Source: Chalara sp. BL73 (lineage: Eukaryota; Ascomycota; Leotiomycetes; Helotiales). Taken from it: a stretch of DNA of 64,000 bases. The translations under genes were made by a program, and so were the position numbers. Location of the stretch: NCBI GenBank assembly GCA_918026815.1, contig CAKJVC010000088.1:1736001-1800000 (forward strand). Reading direction: 5' to 3'. Positions 1 through 12,738 of this stretch are shown one piece after another (within the stretch, counting starts at the first letter, position 1; each line of letters opens with the position of its first letter). The notes beneath the pieces are model-generated. The model was not told the DNA's origin. It was given only the letters and a program-made list of their open reading frames with translations, and did not search any database.

Positions 1-223
1 AAGTTTTAATAGAAACCAATCTAGAAGTATCATCAAAGCCAGGATCAGCACACAGAGCCGTGCTTCATACTCACCGACCTGCTATATCATGCCAAGTGGC
101 TACGTGGGGTGATATCGACCTTGATATCAGTGCTGGATACCTTAAAAATGCGCCACCCGTGTTATGAGATACTTACTTGGTTGGGGTAATTCTTGGCTGC
201 TAGAAGTCCTAAGTAGATGAAGC

Positions 224-610
224 TTGGAAAGGACAAGGGCCAAACACCATTTCAAGTGTTTTTATGTACAAGGGACAATTATTCGACATGATTGTTCTTT
301 AGACTCGTTCTATACTGAAAATTTTTGTGGATCTGGCAACTGGTGCTCCAGTCAGCCCTATGTTCAAGTGCACTTTCTAAATAATACGACGTACGTATGC
401 AACTTATTACAGGGGAATGGAGGTGGCGTTGGATTTTATGCACAATGGGGTTTGCCCGGAGATAAATTTTCTAATCCCGGTATTGTCGCAAGATGTTCAC
501 CTAAAGGTTCATTTCGTGGTGGCCAATCAATTCCTCGTTTAGCGACGGTACAATCATATTCCGAAGGATTATGCCGGCACCAAGCCAAGACGTGTGCTGA
601 CTGGGACTGA
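224..610 (+). other. Open frame encoding Cys-rich, secreted-looking residues; possible gene relic
   Basis: A 128-codon open frame with no ATG near its beginning (it opens at a TTG). The middle part is rich in Cys, Gly, Asn and Trp and looks more protein-like than the surrounding DNA, for example CGSGNWCSSQPYVQV followed by NGGGVGFYAQWG. I do not recognise a family. It could be an internal exon or decayed copy of a small secreted protein. There is no clear signal peptide, start or flanking exon, so this is only a candidate. Confidence 0.2.
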
Positions 611-1907
611 ATAAGCCAATGAACTGCTTGAAGTTGCGGCTCAGCCCGCCCGAACCTATGTCAAAGTAATCCGGCCTACCATCTCTGCGTCTCTGTTTAT
701 CCAACTTTGGTTTTTACGGCCTATGGACGGGGAAGTCGTTTGGGCCCTTTACAACTGCTGCAGGGACTCTGATGAATCTATAACATATATTGAATGTATC
801 TGATGTGCAGCATAGACGGCTACTCCGCCGCATCAACAGGGACGGCTGTGATTGCTTTTCATTTAGAGACAACCCGCGTAATTGGCAAGTTATTATGGCA
901 CCGTATAAATACCCAAATTGTCGTTGGTTTAATCAGGTAACTCAGCTCACTGGGCTTCTATAATATGAACAAATACATTTTGTATCTAGCAGGCCCTTTC
1001 AAAATCCCGTCCGTTAAGTTAAATACCATCCCGCAATTTGCATCCCACATTCTTCGTGCCGCAAAGTTCATCCCACCTTACTGTATTGTCCCGTCTTTGC
1101 TCCCGTTCTTAGTGTCATGGCTGACCCGGCCGCTTCCGCTAGCTTACGTACCACGCCTCTAAAGCTAACTTGGACGGACTAGCAAAGGGTATTTTACCAC
1201 TTAGAGTCCTGATTTTCATGCCTGTATTCACTATGAATCCTCAAGGCCATCAGAATTCGGCTAAATCTAGCTCGTGTGAGTAGCGAAGAAAGATCTCCTA
1301 CCATTCAGGGAACTCAATTCTACGCTGCCACTCTCCTCCGCCCCGCCGAATAATTTTCAGGCCCCCCAGGAAATAAATGGCTGCAGTTCAAGTTTAACTA
1401 GCGCAACATGGAGGAATGAGACGAATCTGCACGCTTCCACGTTCAAGCCGGTGACGACTTACCTACCTTGTCTATGCATCAAGCCATTTTAGCTTGGTTC
1501 GACGCCTTTAAATAATATCCTAACACTCAGGAATGTTTTCACTAACGTGCCTAATCCGATATAGGTCAATACGTGACGATCGAGTACCGCATGGCATAAC
1601 CACCTTGTGGCACATGCGCAAGAGAAGGTAACAAGAAACAATCATTAGTCAAATTGCAAGTCGCGCAACTAAAAGCTAAACTGTTCAATATTTAGCAAAA
1701 TGTGCATTCGTAAAATCTAGCTTACTGGATTTAATCTGTTTAGCGCTAGCTTTCTTGCCGGTGAACTTTTTGGACTCTAAAATTGTAAAACCGAGAGTGC
1801 AAAAGGGAGAAATTCTCTCTGTAAATGCTATTTTATCATGTTTGATTGCTTTTCTCTTTTTCAAGTTTCTTTTACACCGCTCAATACAGACTGCAAGCGT
1901 TTCATAC

Positions 1908-2027
1908 AAAGGTCAGCCAGAAGAGTCAGCTACGAAGGTCGGCGCCAGTAAGGTCAGCCAGGAGGGCCAGCTAGGAGGCTCGGCGTAGGAGGGTGAGCGA
2001 AGAAAGTCAACTAGAGAGGTTAGCGTT
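1908..2027. repeat. Diverged 13-nt minisatellite, about nine units
   Basis: Units such as AAGGTCAGCCAGA, AGAGTCAGCTACG, AAGGTCAGCCAGG and AGGGCCAGCTAGG follow each other with a 13-base period, with one 2-base slip after the third unit. The rough consensus is RRGGTCAGCBARG. The period is not a multiple of three and the units have diverged, so this looks like an old non-coding tandem array. Confidence 0.6.
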
Positions 2028-2793
2028 AAGAAAGTATTGCTTTAATCTTCTTTAAGTACTCCGTGAGCCAATATGCGACTTCTATTTGCTATTTGCCGAC
2101 AATATTTATTATAGAATGACTAATTTTGCATGGTTGCTGCAAAGCGGCCATGTCATACGGCACAGACGGTGTTGGTGCAACACACACGTGTTAGCACTAC
2201 TAAAATTTGCTTTTATACAATGCAGGTACGAATTGTCAGTTCATAGTTCTAGATTAAATCATCATTCCATCTTGTAGACTTTTCCGTTGTTTTTGAAGTT
2301 GCCAGATCCTTTTTCGTTTAGTCATTCTCCCGCCTGTTTTGGATCGCGCCACCTTGAAGTATGCCGCATTGTGGCGTCTTGGCTAAAAACAAGATATATG
2401 CCCGAGCTTACCTTCGTTTGTATACTAGTTAGTTTTACGAGATGATTTGCATGCCGGGGCAGACTGCTTATTCTAGAAACGGCTTATCTTACTGCGCAAG
2501 GATTGGAAGCTAGTATCGATGCCCAGCTCCATAGGGCGTTCCAAGAGGTCAACGGGTGGCTTGATCCGCCCACAGTTCACTGCCTAGTGTGTTTCATTCG
2601 CCCATGAACATTGGAACGCTTTTTAGCATCCTGTATAAAAAATCCAAAATGGTAACCAATACCTAGGTATTCTCGGCAGCACCGTCTGTGTAGGTGCTTG
2701 GAACCCCGCAATCAATTGTTTAAAAGGCCATCAGGGTAGGTTGTACTCTCAAGGCTGTCTTTAGAAAATCATCTTTACAAAATCTAGATTCCA

Positions 2794-4041
2794 ATGCCTC
2801 CAATCGCACGAGGAGTAAAGCTTAGAACAACTTGTGACGCATGTACTGAATCGAAGGTCAGATGCTCGCAGACACGTCCTACTTGCGATCGTTGCGTAAA
2901 GCATTCAATTTCCTGTGTGTATAGCATATCTCAGCGCGCCGGAAGGCACCGGACTACCGCACAAAAGACAGAGGTTTCTTCCTCACATGCAGCGCGTACG
3001 GCAAATATCACGGGATGGGAGGCAAGCAGCACAGACCAAGACTGGACAATGGATAATTCAGCACTTCTATACCAAGGATATTCCCAGCATCAGGCGTCTT
3101 TAGATATCAATAATATGAGCCCTACTCGTCATGACAGTGTAACATCATTTTTACTCCCTGAGTTTAGTATCCTGGAAAGCTTCAGCGGAGAAGAGATGGA
3201 TATTCAGCACTCCTGGGAGGATGACTGCGGTCGTGCTTGTGATGTCACTGATGCTGAATACGGACATTACCCAGTCAAATGTAAATGCATATCAAATATT
3301 GTCACTTGTCTCTCGTCACATCCAGTTTACACACACGAGGCACGCTTTCCGGTTGATCTTTGCTTAGTTCAAGGACGTCAAGCAGCAGAGAATTGTGAGC
3401 AAGTTCTAAAATGTCCATCACAATGTCTCAAAAATGGAAGTGGAATCTTAGCACTTGCGTTCCTTTTAGACAGGACGGTTAGCATTTACGAACACGCGAG
3501 GGTTGAATACTTTACGGCTCTTTCGAAGCGCCCAGTCGACAATGTTGGCCCCTTACAGCAGACGACTCGAGGGAGTTCTATTTCGTCACAAGCCAACAAT
3601 TACGGTGCTCTAGACGACGCAAGTCTTGATTCTAACACTCAGTCACAAGTATCAAGCCCTAATATCTCCAGAGGATCGCCGCTGGGGTCGAAACCTGCTC
3701 TTGCGCAGCAAAGTGCTTTCATAGGTGCTTATCGTCTTGATGATGAGGATGAGATTAAGCTGAAATTCGACATTGTCTATCGCCACCTCCTCCGGCTGAA
3801 GGCTCTGATTAAGGAATTTTCGAAGGCTGTCCAGCACCAAAACGACGCTATACCCATTACTGAACCTAAAGCATTCCGGCCCAAAAGTGCGGCAATGAGT
3901 GATAACAGTATCATGGATGAGCACATTTCTGCGCACTCTGGACTGGGCAGATTGCTTCAACGTAGATTCGAAATTCTACATCACGACTGGGAGAATTTTT
4001 GTAAGGAGTGTAATCCTGGAAATGAACATGGGACTCTATAA
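2794..4041 (+). CDS. AflR-type Zn(II)2Cys6 pathway-specific transcription factor
   Basis: A 415-residue protein from an ATG at 2794, apparently intronless. The N-terminus holds a binuclear zinc cluster with Cys at 14, 17, 24, 31, 34 and 41 (spacing CX2CX6CX6CX2CX6C), followed by a basic linker (SQRAGRHR). The middle contains the second conserved block of AflR-like regulators, around VLKCPSQCLKNGSG, a region seen in regulators of aflatoxin-type clusters. It lies at the left end of the cluster, and the nine TCG-N5-CGA palindromes in the other cluster promoters match what AflR-type proteins bind. Inferred role: activator of the neighbouring polyketide genes. Its own upstream region lacks the motif, so it is probably not autoregulated through it. 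Confidence 0.9.
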   Translation: MPPIARGVKLRTTCDACTESKVRCSQTRPTCDRCVKHSISCVYSISQRAGRHRTTAQKTEVSSSHAARTANITGWEASSTDQDWTMDNSALLYQGYSQHQASLDINNMSPTRHDSVTSFLLPEFSILESFSGEEMDIQHSWEDDCGRACDVTDAEYGHYPVKCKCISNIVTCLSSHPVYTHEARFPVDLCLVQGRQAAENCEQVLKCPSQCLKNGSGILALAFLLDRTVSIYEHARVEYFTALSKRPVDNVGPLQQTTRGSSISSQANNYGALDDASLDSNTQSQVSSPNISRGSPLGSKPALAQQSAFIGAYRLDDEDEIKLKFDIVYRHLLRLKALIKEFSKAVQHQNDAIPITEPKAFRPKSAAMSDNSIMDEHISAHSGLGRLLQRRFEILHHDWENFCKECNPGNEHGTL

Positions 4042-4587
4042 ACGAAGACTGGGGGCGTTGTTGACAATTTGTTATAGAACTCCGCGAGATAGATTCGCCT
4101 GGTAGTCACATTTCTGGTTGAACAATGCACATGAATTTAGATGATAGCACTTTCCCTGGCTCTACCTCCTTTCTCAGATCCCAGGATATTATTGATAACA
4201 TTGCTACATCGCATAATACTTCTGCTACAAGCTAGTCTTGATAGATTCATCTGGCTTGAAGCAATATTTAGAGAAAAGTAAGCTCTACATTTTAAAACCA
4301 TATCTAACTGACAATTTACGTAGCGTATTTCAAAATCTGTAAAGAGATCTAATTACCGGGATGAAAGGACGTCAACCGAGCATATTTCTATGAATTCGAA
4401 GCTTATCTGCTGACTGATATGATGCCACTCTTCTATAGTCGAAAAGAATGTGCTCTATGCAACACAGAAATCCCGATGCCACCTCTAGGAATATGCACCC
4501 CAACTTCATTGACAGACCAATACGCTACTTTTAAACGAGCAACAGTATGCTTAAACTTCCACCATTTATGTCCTAGTCATTGAAAAT
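4042..4587. other. Intergenic, between the 3' ends of the regulator and the SDR
   Basis: About 550 bases between two convergent genes. I see no open frame or repeat worth reporting; it should contain both 3' untranslated regions. Confidence 0.5.
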
Positions 4588-5434
4588 TTAGCGACCTGCA
4601 CCTCCAGAGATAGTGATGACTTGACCTAACACACTGTCAGTCACCAAGATTAGAGTGGGGGAACTCTTACTTACCATTAATCCAGCCACCATCTTCTGAG
4701 GCAAGGAAGGCAACGGTTCGGGCGACATCTTCTGGCGTACCAAATCTTTTTAGTGGACCAAACTCGCCCAATGCTGCGTACGCTTCAGTGTATGGCGTAT
4801 CTTCCGTTGCCCCAGGAACGTATCTCCAAGCATTGGCGACTGCCATGTCGCTGTCGATTCCACCAGGTGCGATGGCATTCACTCTCACACGTTTAGGTGA
4901 GAAGTCACTAGGCAATGATCGAACGAATGCTTCAATAGCTGCTTTGCTTCCAGAATAGAGAGCATGATCGGCCAAACCCCGAAGATTTGCTGCAATGGAA
5001 GACATCAGAATAATTGATCCACCTTTAGATATATTGAGGTAGCCTTGCTGTGCTACGAAAAATTGTCCTTTCGTGTTTGTGGCAAAGAGAACGTCATATT
5101 CTTCGGGAGTGATATTTTCGATCTCACCAAAATGCTCTATCCCAGCGTTCGAGACGACAATATCGATATGGCCGAATATCTGAAGTGCTTTAGCATACAA
5201 ATTTTTGATAGAATAGTAGTTCGAGCAATCTGCATGAATGGCGACTGATTTTCGACCCAGAGATTCAATTTTTCTCACAACATCAAGCGCTTTGCTTTGA
5301 CTTGAGAAGTAATTGATAATAATATCGGCACCTCGAGAAGCAAGCTCGAGCGCGATTCCAGCACCAATACCACGGCTCGAGCCAGTGACAAGGGCTACTT
5401 TCCCGTCCAACCTAGAGGTTTTTGGAGCAGACAT
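4588..5434 (-). CDS. NADPH-dependent SDR reductase, tetrahydroxynaphthalene/versicolorin reductase-like
   Basis: Two exons: 4675-5434 and 4588-4625, with a 49-bp intron (4626-4674, GTAAGT...TTAG); 265 aa. The last exon restores the usual C-terminus, GQVITISGGAG. The Rossmann motif is TGSSRGIGAG (residues 17-26) and the NAG motif is at 97-99. The catalytic residues are Ser145/146, Tyr160 and Lys164 in the YSGSK context. The C-terminal half (PGGIDSDM, then LKRFGTPEDVARTVAFLAS) resembles fungal naphthol reductases, which reduce 1,3,6,8-tetrahydroxynaphthalene to scytalone or deoxygenate anthraquinones. It is transcribed divergently from the PKS through a 445-bp promoter with two regulator-type palindromes. 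Substrate is inferred; the SDR assignment is firm. Confidence 0.93.
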
Positions 5435-5879
5435 AGTAAGTAAAGAATTGATGAATTAGGGAGATTAGAAGCACAATTTCTGAATTTAGACTGTTTTTTT
5501 GTATCATAAAATAATAGTTCTCGGAAAGAACTATTTTACTAACTTGTATCAAAGTTTTTGGTGCAGAAAAAGGTGCCGTGCCGCTCATTGCGACATTCGG
5601 TTGCAAAGTAGGCATGAAGAACAAACAGATCGGGAAGCGATCAAAAATCGAGCATCGACTATCTTTCTGAGTTACTGAATTAATGTACGTTGATATTCGG
5701 TCACCGAGCCATGCTTAGGCTGTCAGAATAAGCTCAAGGGTGCGTATCAGCAACATATAGCGATGCAACATAGAAGTAACCTCTATTAGAGCCTAGGGCT
5801 ATAGATTAGCACGATTTTGTATAGCATCAACTGTTAAAAAGTCCTGACATTGACTTTCAACTCAGTGCAGGTCCCCAGA
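5435..5879. promoter_or_regulatory. Divergent SDR/PKS promoter with two TCG-N5-CGA palindromes and a hairpin
   Basis: Two sites lie 7 bases apart: TCGGGAAGCGA at 5630-5640 and TCGAGCATCGA at 5648-5658. Both have the half-sites and spacing of AflR-type operators. A perfect 9-bp inverted repeat with a 5-base loop (AATAGTTCT / AGAACTATT, 5513-5535) lies nearer the SDR start. An intergenic pair of this kind could control both genes. Confidence 0.7.
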
Positions 5880-8800
5880 ATGATGCCAGCAAAAGAAATT
5901 ATCATCTTTGACGATTGTGAGAAGAACCACCTACCTGCGTTGAGAGACCTTGTCCATGATCAGGAAAATGCGATTGTACAACAGTTCCTGCGGCAGTCAG
6001 GGAAAATGTTGAGAGAAGAGGTGGGACGCCAGCCCAAGTGGATACAGGACCAAATACCATCGTTCGCAACCATTATCGAATTCATAGAGAGATGCCATGA
6101 TGGTTCAAACGCTTTTGGGGATTATGCCCTGCACTGCATGTACCAGATAGGAAGTCTTCTCGCGTAAGCGCTTTCACCATTATATTGGTTAAACATGTGA
6201 CCTTACTGTGAAACAGGAATCACGATGCAAGCTTATGGTTGTCCTCCAAGCCAGTTACCCACTGCACCGCGGCCTTTGGCCTCGGAATATTAGCTGGCTC
6301 AGCCGTGACGGTCTCAAGGACTACTGCAGAACTAGCGGAGGTTGGCGCACATTTTGTCGTCCTTGCTTTAAGAGTGGCAATTCATGTTTACCAAACTGCT
6401 CGGTTTCTTATTCCGACAAACGTTCATGGCAAAAGTGGTTTCGATATTCTTGTGATCGAGGGTGTAACAGAACAGCATATCGAAGGCATTCTGCTGAAGA
6501 GTGAACCTTCTCAGGTAAGGATAAACCAGTATTTCGTATCGCTGTTATATATTGAGCTAAAATATTGCGTAGATTAGATCCACTAATATTTATGTTAGCA
6601 GAGTGTTCAGTACGAAGGTGATTGTGAGCGGACCATCAGAGTTGCTCTCTAAATTCGTGACACATGCGGAGCTCCAGCACCATACCATATCTCAAAGAGC
6701 AGTTCCTGGCCCTCTAGGCGCACCAAGTATCTATGGATCAGATGATGTGATAGATATTCTCGCCGGATGGCGATATCAAAAAACATTCAAAAAACACTCT
6801 ATGAAAATGGCAATGTGCACATCCAGTTCATGGTAGGTCACTACTCACTTACATAACCATTATTTTACAGCTTCTTATGTACTAAGAAGCTTTTCTCATG
6901 GCTCTAAAATTATCATTGACAAGCTAATAAACTTCCCTGGCCATTAATTAAAAGTTATAAACTAATCCGAATCCCTTGACTATAGGGCACTTTCTGACAA
7001 TGTATACGAACTTCTTGCGCAAAATTTACTTCGCCTCTTGACGGAGAAAAGCACATTCTCCGAACTCTGTACTGCAGCAGCTTCATTGGAGAGTCCAACG
7101 AGGACTCTTCTTACATTCGGTTCTCATAACGATTTCAAGGAGTTAGTCTCGGCCTTAAATCCAAAAGACAGCAAAGATATTCTCCGACGTAATACTAGGA
7201 TCCCAGAATTTCATACAGAAAACCCCTCCAAAATTGCCATTGTAGGCTATTCTGGGAGGTTCCCCGGTGCTGCGGATGCTGAGCTCTTGTGGCAACTTTT
7301 AAAGGATGGGAGAGACGTACATCGTAAAGTCCCAGCAGAGCGTTTCAACATTGAGACACATTTTGATCCAACTGCCAAGAAGACAAACACAATGCAGACA
7401 GAGTATGGGTGTTTTGTGGACGATCCAGGTTTATTTGATTCACGATTCTTTAGCGTCTCCCCTCGAGAGGCAGCTCAAATGGATCCGGTCCAGCGATTGA
7501 CTCTGATCACGGCATATGAGGCGCTTGAGATGGCTGGGTTTGTTGCAGGGAGGACTCCATCATCACGAAATTATCGAGTTGGCACCTTCTATGGGCAAGC
7601 GAGTGATGATTGGAGAGAGACGAATTCTTCGCAGAATATTGACACATATTTCATCCCTTGCGGAATTCGAGCTTTCACTCCCGGTCGTGTGAATTATCAT
7701 TTTAAATTCTCAGGGCCAAGCTACAGTGTCGATACGGCATGCAGCTCTAGTTTCGCGGCCCTTCAGATAGCGTGCACGTCTTTGGCAAGCGGGGAGTGTG
7801 ATACTGCTGTTGCTGGAGGAGGGAACATCTTGACTAATCCTGATATCTTTGCTGGTCTTAGTCGCGGACACTTCCTATCAACGACTGGCCAATGCAAAAC
7901 TTTTGATGATGGGGCAGATGGATACTGTCGCGCGGATGGAGTCTCTAGTCTTATTCTTAAGAGGCTTGAAGATGCCCGGAATGACAATGACAATATATTT
8001 GGAGTCATTCTGGGCACCAAAACAAACCACTCGGCTGAGGCTGTATCTATCACGCGACCTGATCACAGTGCTCAAGCATTTCTTTGTCGTAGCATTATGG
8101 AGGAGGCCGGGGTTAATCCGCTGGATGTCGAGTATGTCGAGATGCATGGGACTGGAACACAAGCTGGCGATTATCACGAGGTCTTGTCTGTCAGCGATGT
8201 TTTCGCCTCAAAAACTGGTGCACCCCGCAGTAAGCCTTTGTATATTGGTGCTGTAAAAGCCAATATCGGGCACGGAGAGGCAGCTGCTGGTGTAATGTCG
8301 CTTGTTAAAGTCTTGAAGATGCTTCAACACAATTCGATACCTCCGCATGTGGGTATCAAAAGTGGCATCAGGAATAAAAGGCTTCCCAGTAATCTCGACT
8401 CAATGAACATCCGGATTCCGATGAATCTTCAATATTGGCCCCCACACACTGATGGTAGCCGTCGGATTGTATTCTTGAACAATTTCTCTGCTGCAGGAGG
8501 TAATACAGTATGAGTCTAGCCTCGACAAAGATTTCCTATTACATTTTGCTAATTTCTTTCCAGGCAATGCTGTTAGAAGAAGGACCAACAAAACCTCAAC
8601 CTGTGATCAATGATTCGAGGAATACCTTTGTCATATCCCTTTCTGCCAAGTCAGCCAGTTCATTAAAAGCAAATATCAAAAATCTTGCTGCTTACCTTGC
8701 CTCAAACCCCTCCATATCATTGGGGGATTTATCGTACACCACGACTGCTCGGCGGATGGTACATAACTACAGATTTGCCTTCCCAACAAATGATATTAAG

Positions 8801-11800
8801 ATGGCTCAAAAGATATTAGAGAGTATCGAATTGCCAAACGCACCATCCATACCCAAGAAGGTTATATTCGTGTTTACTGGTCAGGGAGGAATGTACACAT
8901 CTCTCGGTCGGACCCTCTTTGAAACATCGACTCAATTTCGTTCCCATCTTTTGATTTCTGAGAAACTAGCTATAAAGCAAGGATTCTCAAGTTTTATACC
9001 ACTTATCAATGGACCTATGTCTGATGCAAGCTCTCTTTCTCCTCTTGTCCTTCAACTTGGAGCAGTATGCGTTCAAATGGCACTAGCAGACTTGTTTGCG
9101 TCATTTGGTGTCAAGCCTTCTGCGGTCATTGGTCACAGTCTTGGAGAATATGCAGCCATGTACGCTGCTGGGATATTGTCAGCAAAGGATGTCATATTCA
9201 TGGTAGGTAGCAGAGCGCAGCTTTTGGAGAAATATTGCCAGACTGGTAGCCATGCGATGCTTGCAGTCAAGCTACCTGCTTCATCCTTGGCACCAAGGCT
9301 AGACAACTGTGACGCCTCCATTTCTTGCTTGAATGGTCCCATGGATAGTGTTGTCGGTGGAGCAAAAGCAACTATCGATTTCCTAATCCATGATCTCAAA
9401 GCAGATGCTATCAAATACACGAAGCTGGCGGTGACACATGCTTTCCACTCATCCCAAATGGATCCAATCCTGGAAGATCTAACATATATCGCAAAATCCG
9501 TCAATTTTACATCACCAAGGATACCTTATATATCATCACTCCTTAGGCGCGTTGCTACCATTGGTGATCTGAACGAGGAGTACATCGTGCGGCAAACTAG
9601 AGAAAAGGTGGATTTCTTCGGGGCTGTCCTGGCTGCCCAGACAGATAACCTGTTCAGTGACAAAACTGTCTGGCTGGAGATTGGACACCAGCCTCTTTGC
9701 ACTGGAATGCTTAGATCGATTTTGGGCTCTGATTTGAAAGCTGTTTCATCTCTGAGAAAACAAGAAGATCCCTGGAGCACAATCGCGGCATCTCTTGCAG
9801 CTCTGTTCAATGAAGGTGAATCTATACAATGGAACGAGTATCATCGAGACTTTGAAAACGGACACACGCTCTTGACACTTCCTGCATTTGCATTTGATCT
9901 CAAAAAGTAGCTTGCCCTTCCATTGTTCCAAATTGTGGACTTCCCATTCTCTGTGAATTATACGGGCTGACCCAGATGTATAGCTATTGGATAGACTACC
10001 GCAACGACTGGTCGCTTACGAAAGGACAGGCTGATTCACTCTCGGCTATTGCTGCAGATTCACCTTTCATACAACCACCGAAGCGTCTCAGTCTAACAGT
10101 TCAAGAGATCCTAGAAGAAGTCATTGGCGATGGAGTTTTCCGGATTCTAGCTCAAACAGATGTTTCAAACCCAAAGCTACGAGAACTCATATTCGGCCAC
10201 GTAGTGAATGGTGTGGGACTCTGCCCCTCTGTATGTCTTGTGTGCATCCCACTTAATGAGGAAATATTAAATATTTAATAGGTCATCTGGGCAGACATGG
10301 CATTGGTAATATCAAGATACATGTTCCAGCAAACCACTGGCAGCAGTCCTCAAGGCATCGATGTACGGACAATGGAAGTGGATAAGCCATTGATACTTTA
10401 TACAGATGCTAGCAGGAAACAACTTGTTCAAGTGTCTGCTACTATGAAGGATGGTCAAGTAAAATTCCAATTCTATAGTCTTGCATCTAATGGCAAGAGA
10501 ACCAGTCATGCTGTATGCGACGTCAAGTTTGGCAACTCTCGCAAATGGTCAGATAAATGGAATCGCAATTCATACCTAATAAGAGATCAGATTAAGAGAC
10601 TCAAATATCCTGTCGATAATATTGGTGTGCATCGTATTGGTCGAGGCATGGTCTACAAACTCTTTTCAGCACTTGTTGACTACAATCAAAGTTATCGGGC
10701 CATGGATGAAGTCAATATGGATGCGGCGGCTTTTGAAGCGACAGCTCGAGTCACCTTCAAGTCTCCGAAAAGTGACAAGGATGACTATTACATGAATCCT
10801 CGATGGGTCGACAACCTTTGCCACATCAGTGGATTTATTGTTAATGCATCGGAAGAAACTCGCTCTGAGGATCAGGTCTACATTTCTCATGGGTGGTCTT
10901 CTATGCGTTTTGCAGAGGAGTTTTCTGAGACGAAAACTTACTGTACGTATGCTAAGATGCAACTTTCCGGTCAAGGCGGCGTGAGACAAGGTGATGTCTA
11001 TGTCCTCGAGAGAGAGAAAATTGTCGCTGTCTTCGGCGGTGTTAAGTTTCAGTGTGTACCAAAAAAGTTACTCAGCCATCTGTTACCCCCCGATAGCAAA
11101 TCCTCGAAGCCAACCAGTGAACAAATTACGGCCACCTCTAAACACAATGCAGCCCAAAAGAATACTTCCTCCGCCAAGCCAGTCCTATCCTCAAGCACAA
11201 CTGCCCCTTCAGTGCCAAAAAAATTAACCAGGCCACCTGCAAAAGAAAACGAAATATCGGCTATATCTATCCGGGCTCTGCGTATAGTATCTGCTGAATG
11301 TGGTGTGTCCCTTGATGAACTCAAAGGCGATACTCTGTTCGTAGACTTTGGCATTGACTCCTTGCTAGCCTTGACAATCCTTGCTAGGTTCCGGGAAGAG
11401 CTTAATATCGAAGTTGATTCTTCATTATTCATTGACAATCCAACCGTTAGCGATCTAAAGCGAGCTCTAGATGGCACTTCTGCCCCAGGGTCTGAGACAA
11501 TAGATGATGAAGACTCTGGTTATCATAGCTCTCCTGGCCCTCCTGCTCCGCTGGTTATTAAAACGTTAACTAACGAGACGGAAATTATGTCAGCGGATTC
11601 TCCTCAGGAATCTCTGACTGTGCGGACGATTATTGCAGCTCAGATCGGCATTCAGATAGACGAACTGACCGACGATGCTGATCTAGCCGCTATGGGTCTT
11701 GACTCCCTTATGAGTTTATCGATCACAGCAGAAATCAGAGAACAGATGGAGCTTGAGATTCCAGATGACCTCTTAAGCAGTAATAGGACCATCCTCGAGT

Positions 11801-12738
11801 TGGAGCAGTCGCTTGGCATTACGAGAATAGCCCCTACACCTACTGAAGTAAACATCCCTTCAGCCTCAGCGAAATCGGTTGCTTCAAAGGACCGGCCCAA
11901 AGCCCTTTCATTTCTAATCCAGGGGAATCCAAGAACCGCAAAGGAAGTTCTATTTTTCTTCCCCGATGGCTCTGGATCTGCCACTTCTTACGCACCCATT
12001 CCGCCGATTGGAAAGGATATTTGTGTCTACTCTCTGAACTGCCCTTACATGAAAATTCCAGAGCATTTTCACTGTGGCATAGATGGCGTCAGTTCAATTT
12101 ATCTAGATGAAGTCAAGAGACGACAACCCAAAGGTCCATACAACTTTGGGGGATGGAGCGCTGGCGGAGTTATGGCTTTCGAGGCTGCACTTCAGCTCAT
12201 TCAACGTGGTGAGACAGTCTCAAGACTAGTCCTCATAGACTCTCCCTGCCCAATCAAGCTTGAGCCTGTTCCCACAAAGCTGTTTAAGTTCTTCGACTCC
12301 ATTGGTGTTTTGGGTGATCGAAATCATACCATGAATTCAAGGCCATCACCACCCTACCTAATTCCTCATTTTGATGCCATGATTCGAAATCTGGATACAT
12401 ATGTTGCTAGGCCTTTTCCAAAAGGCACCAAATGTAAGGTACTGGCCATATGGGCTCGTGACGGCGTCTGTAAAAACCCAGACGACCCCGTGCCTTTGAA
12501 GGAACCTGGTGATCCGAAGGTCATGGATTGGTTACTCAACAACAGGACTGATTTCGGTCCTAATGGCTGGGACCAGTTGATTCCTGAAGATAGTTTCACC
12601 AATGTGTCGATGCAAGGCAATCATTTCTCAATGATAATAGATCCTCATGTAAGTCCTTCTCTTATCCTGCCATGCTACAGTTATGCTGAGATCATATAGG
12701 TCAAGGAGCTTGGAAGGGCAATCTCAGACAACTTTTAA
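5880..12738 (+). CDS. Non-reducing polyketide synthase, SAT-KS-AT-PT-ACP-ACP-TE
   Basis: Exons 5880-6163, 6217-6528, 6602-6832, 6986-8507, 8564-9906, 9984-10230, 10282-12648 and 12700-12738 give 2114 aa in one frame; the boundaries at 6528/6602 and 6832/6986 are the least certain. Approximate order: SAT 1-350, KS 358-785 ([26 protein letters not shown]), AT 885-1170 (GHSLGEYAA), PT 1260-1570 ([12 protein letters not shown]is, [11 protein letters not shown]sp), ACP1 ~1640-1709 (FGIDSLLAL), ACP2 ~1759-1824 (MGLDSLMSL) and TE/Claisen cyclase 1867-2114 (GGWSAGG Ser, GNHFSM His). It joins malonyl units and cyclises them to an aromatic product. The TE resembles those of naphthalene and naphthopyrone synthases. 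The SAT site that normally reads GXCXG appears as AFGLG, without Cys. The start is ATG at 5880 or 5883. Product not determinable here. Confidence 0.95.

Larger units (their letters stand above)
1..2793. other. Gene-poor left flank of the polyketide cluster
   Basis: Apart from the Cys-rich open frame (224-610) and the 13-nt minisatellite (1908-2027), I see no gene. The other open frames are short, unspliced and without recognisable residues. The last ~190 bases are the promoter of the Zn2Cys6 regulator and contain no TCG-N5-CGA site of the type found in the other cluster promoters. Confidence 0.5.

Noticed and set aside
6833..6985. An extra small exon inside the long third PKS intron
   Set aside because: A TTTTACAG acceptor near 6871 exists, but no donor/frame combination gave residues expected at the SAT end; the single-intron model keeps the frame.
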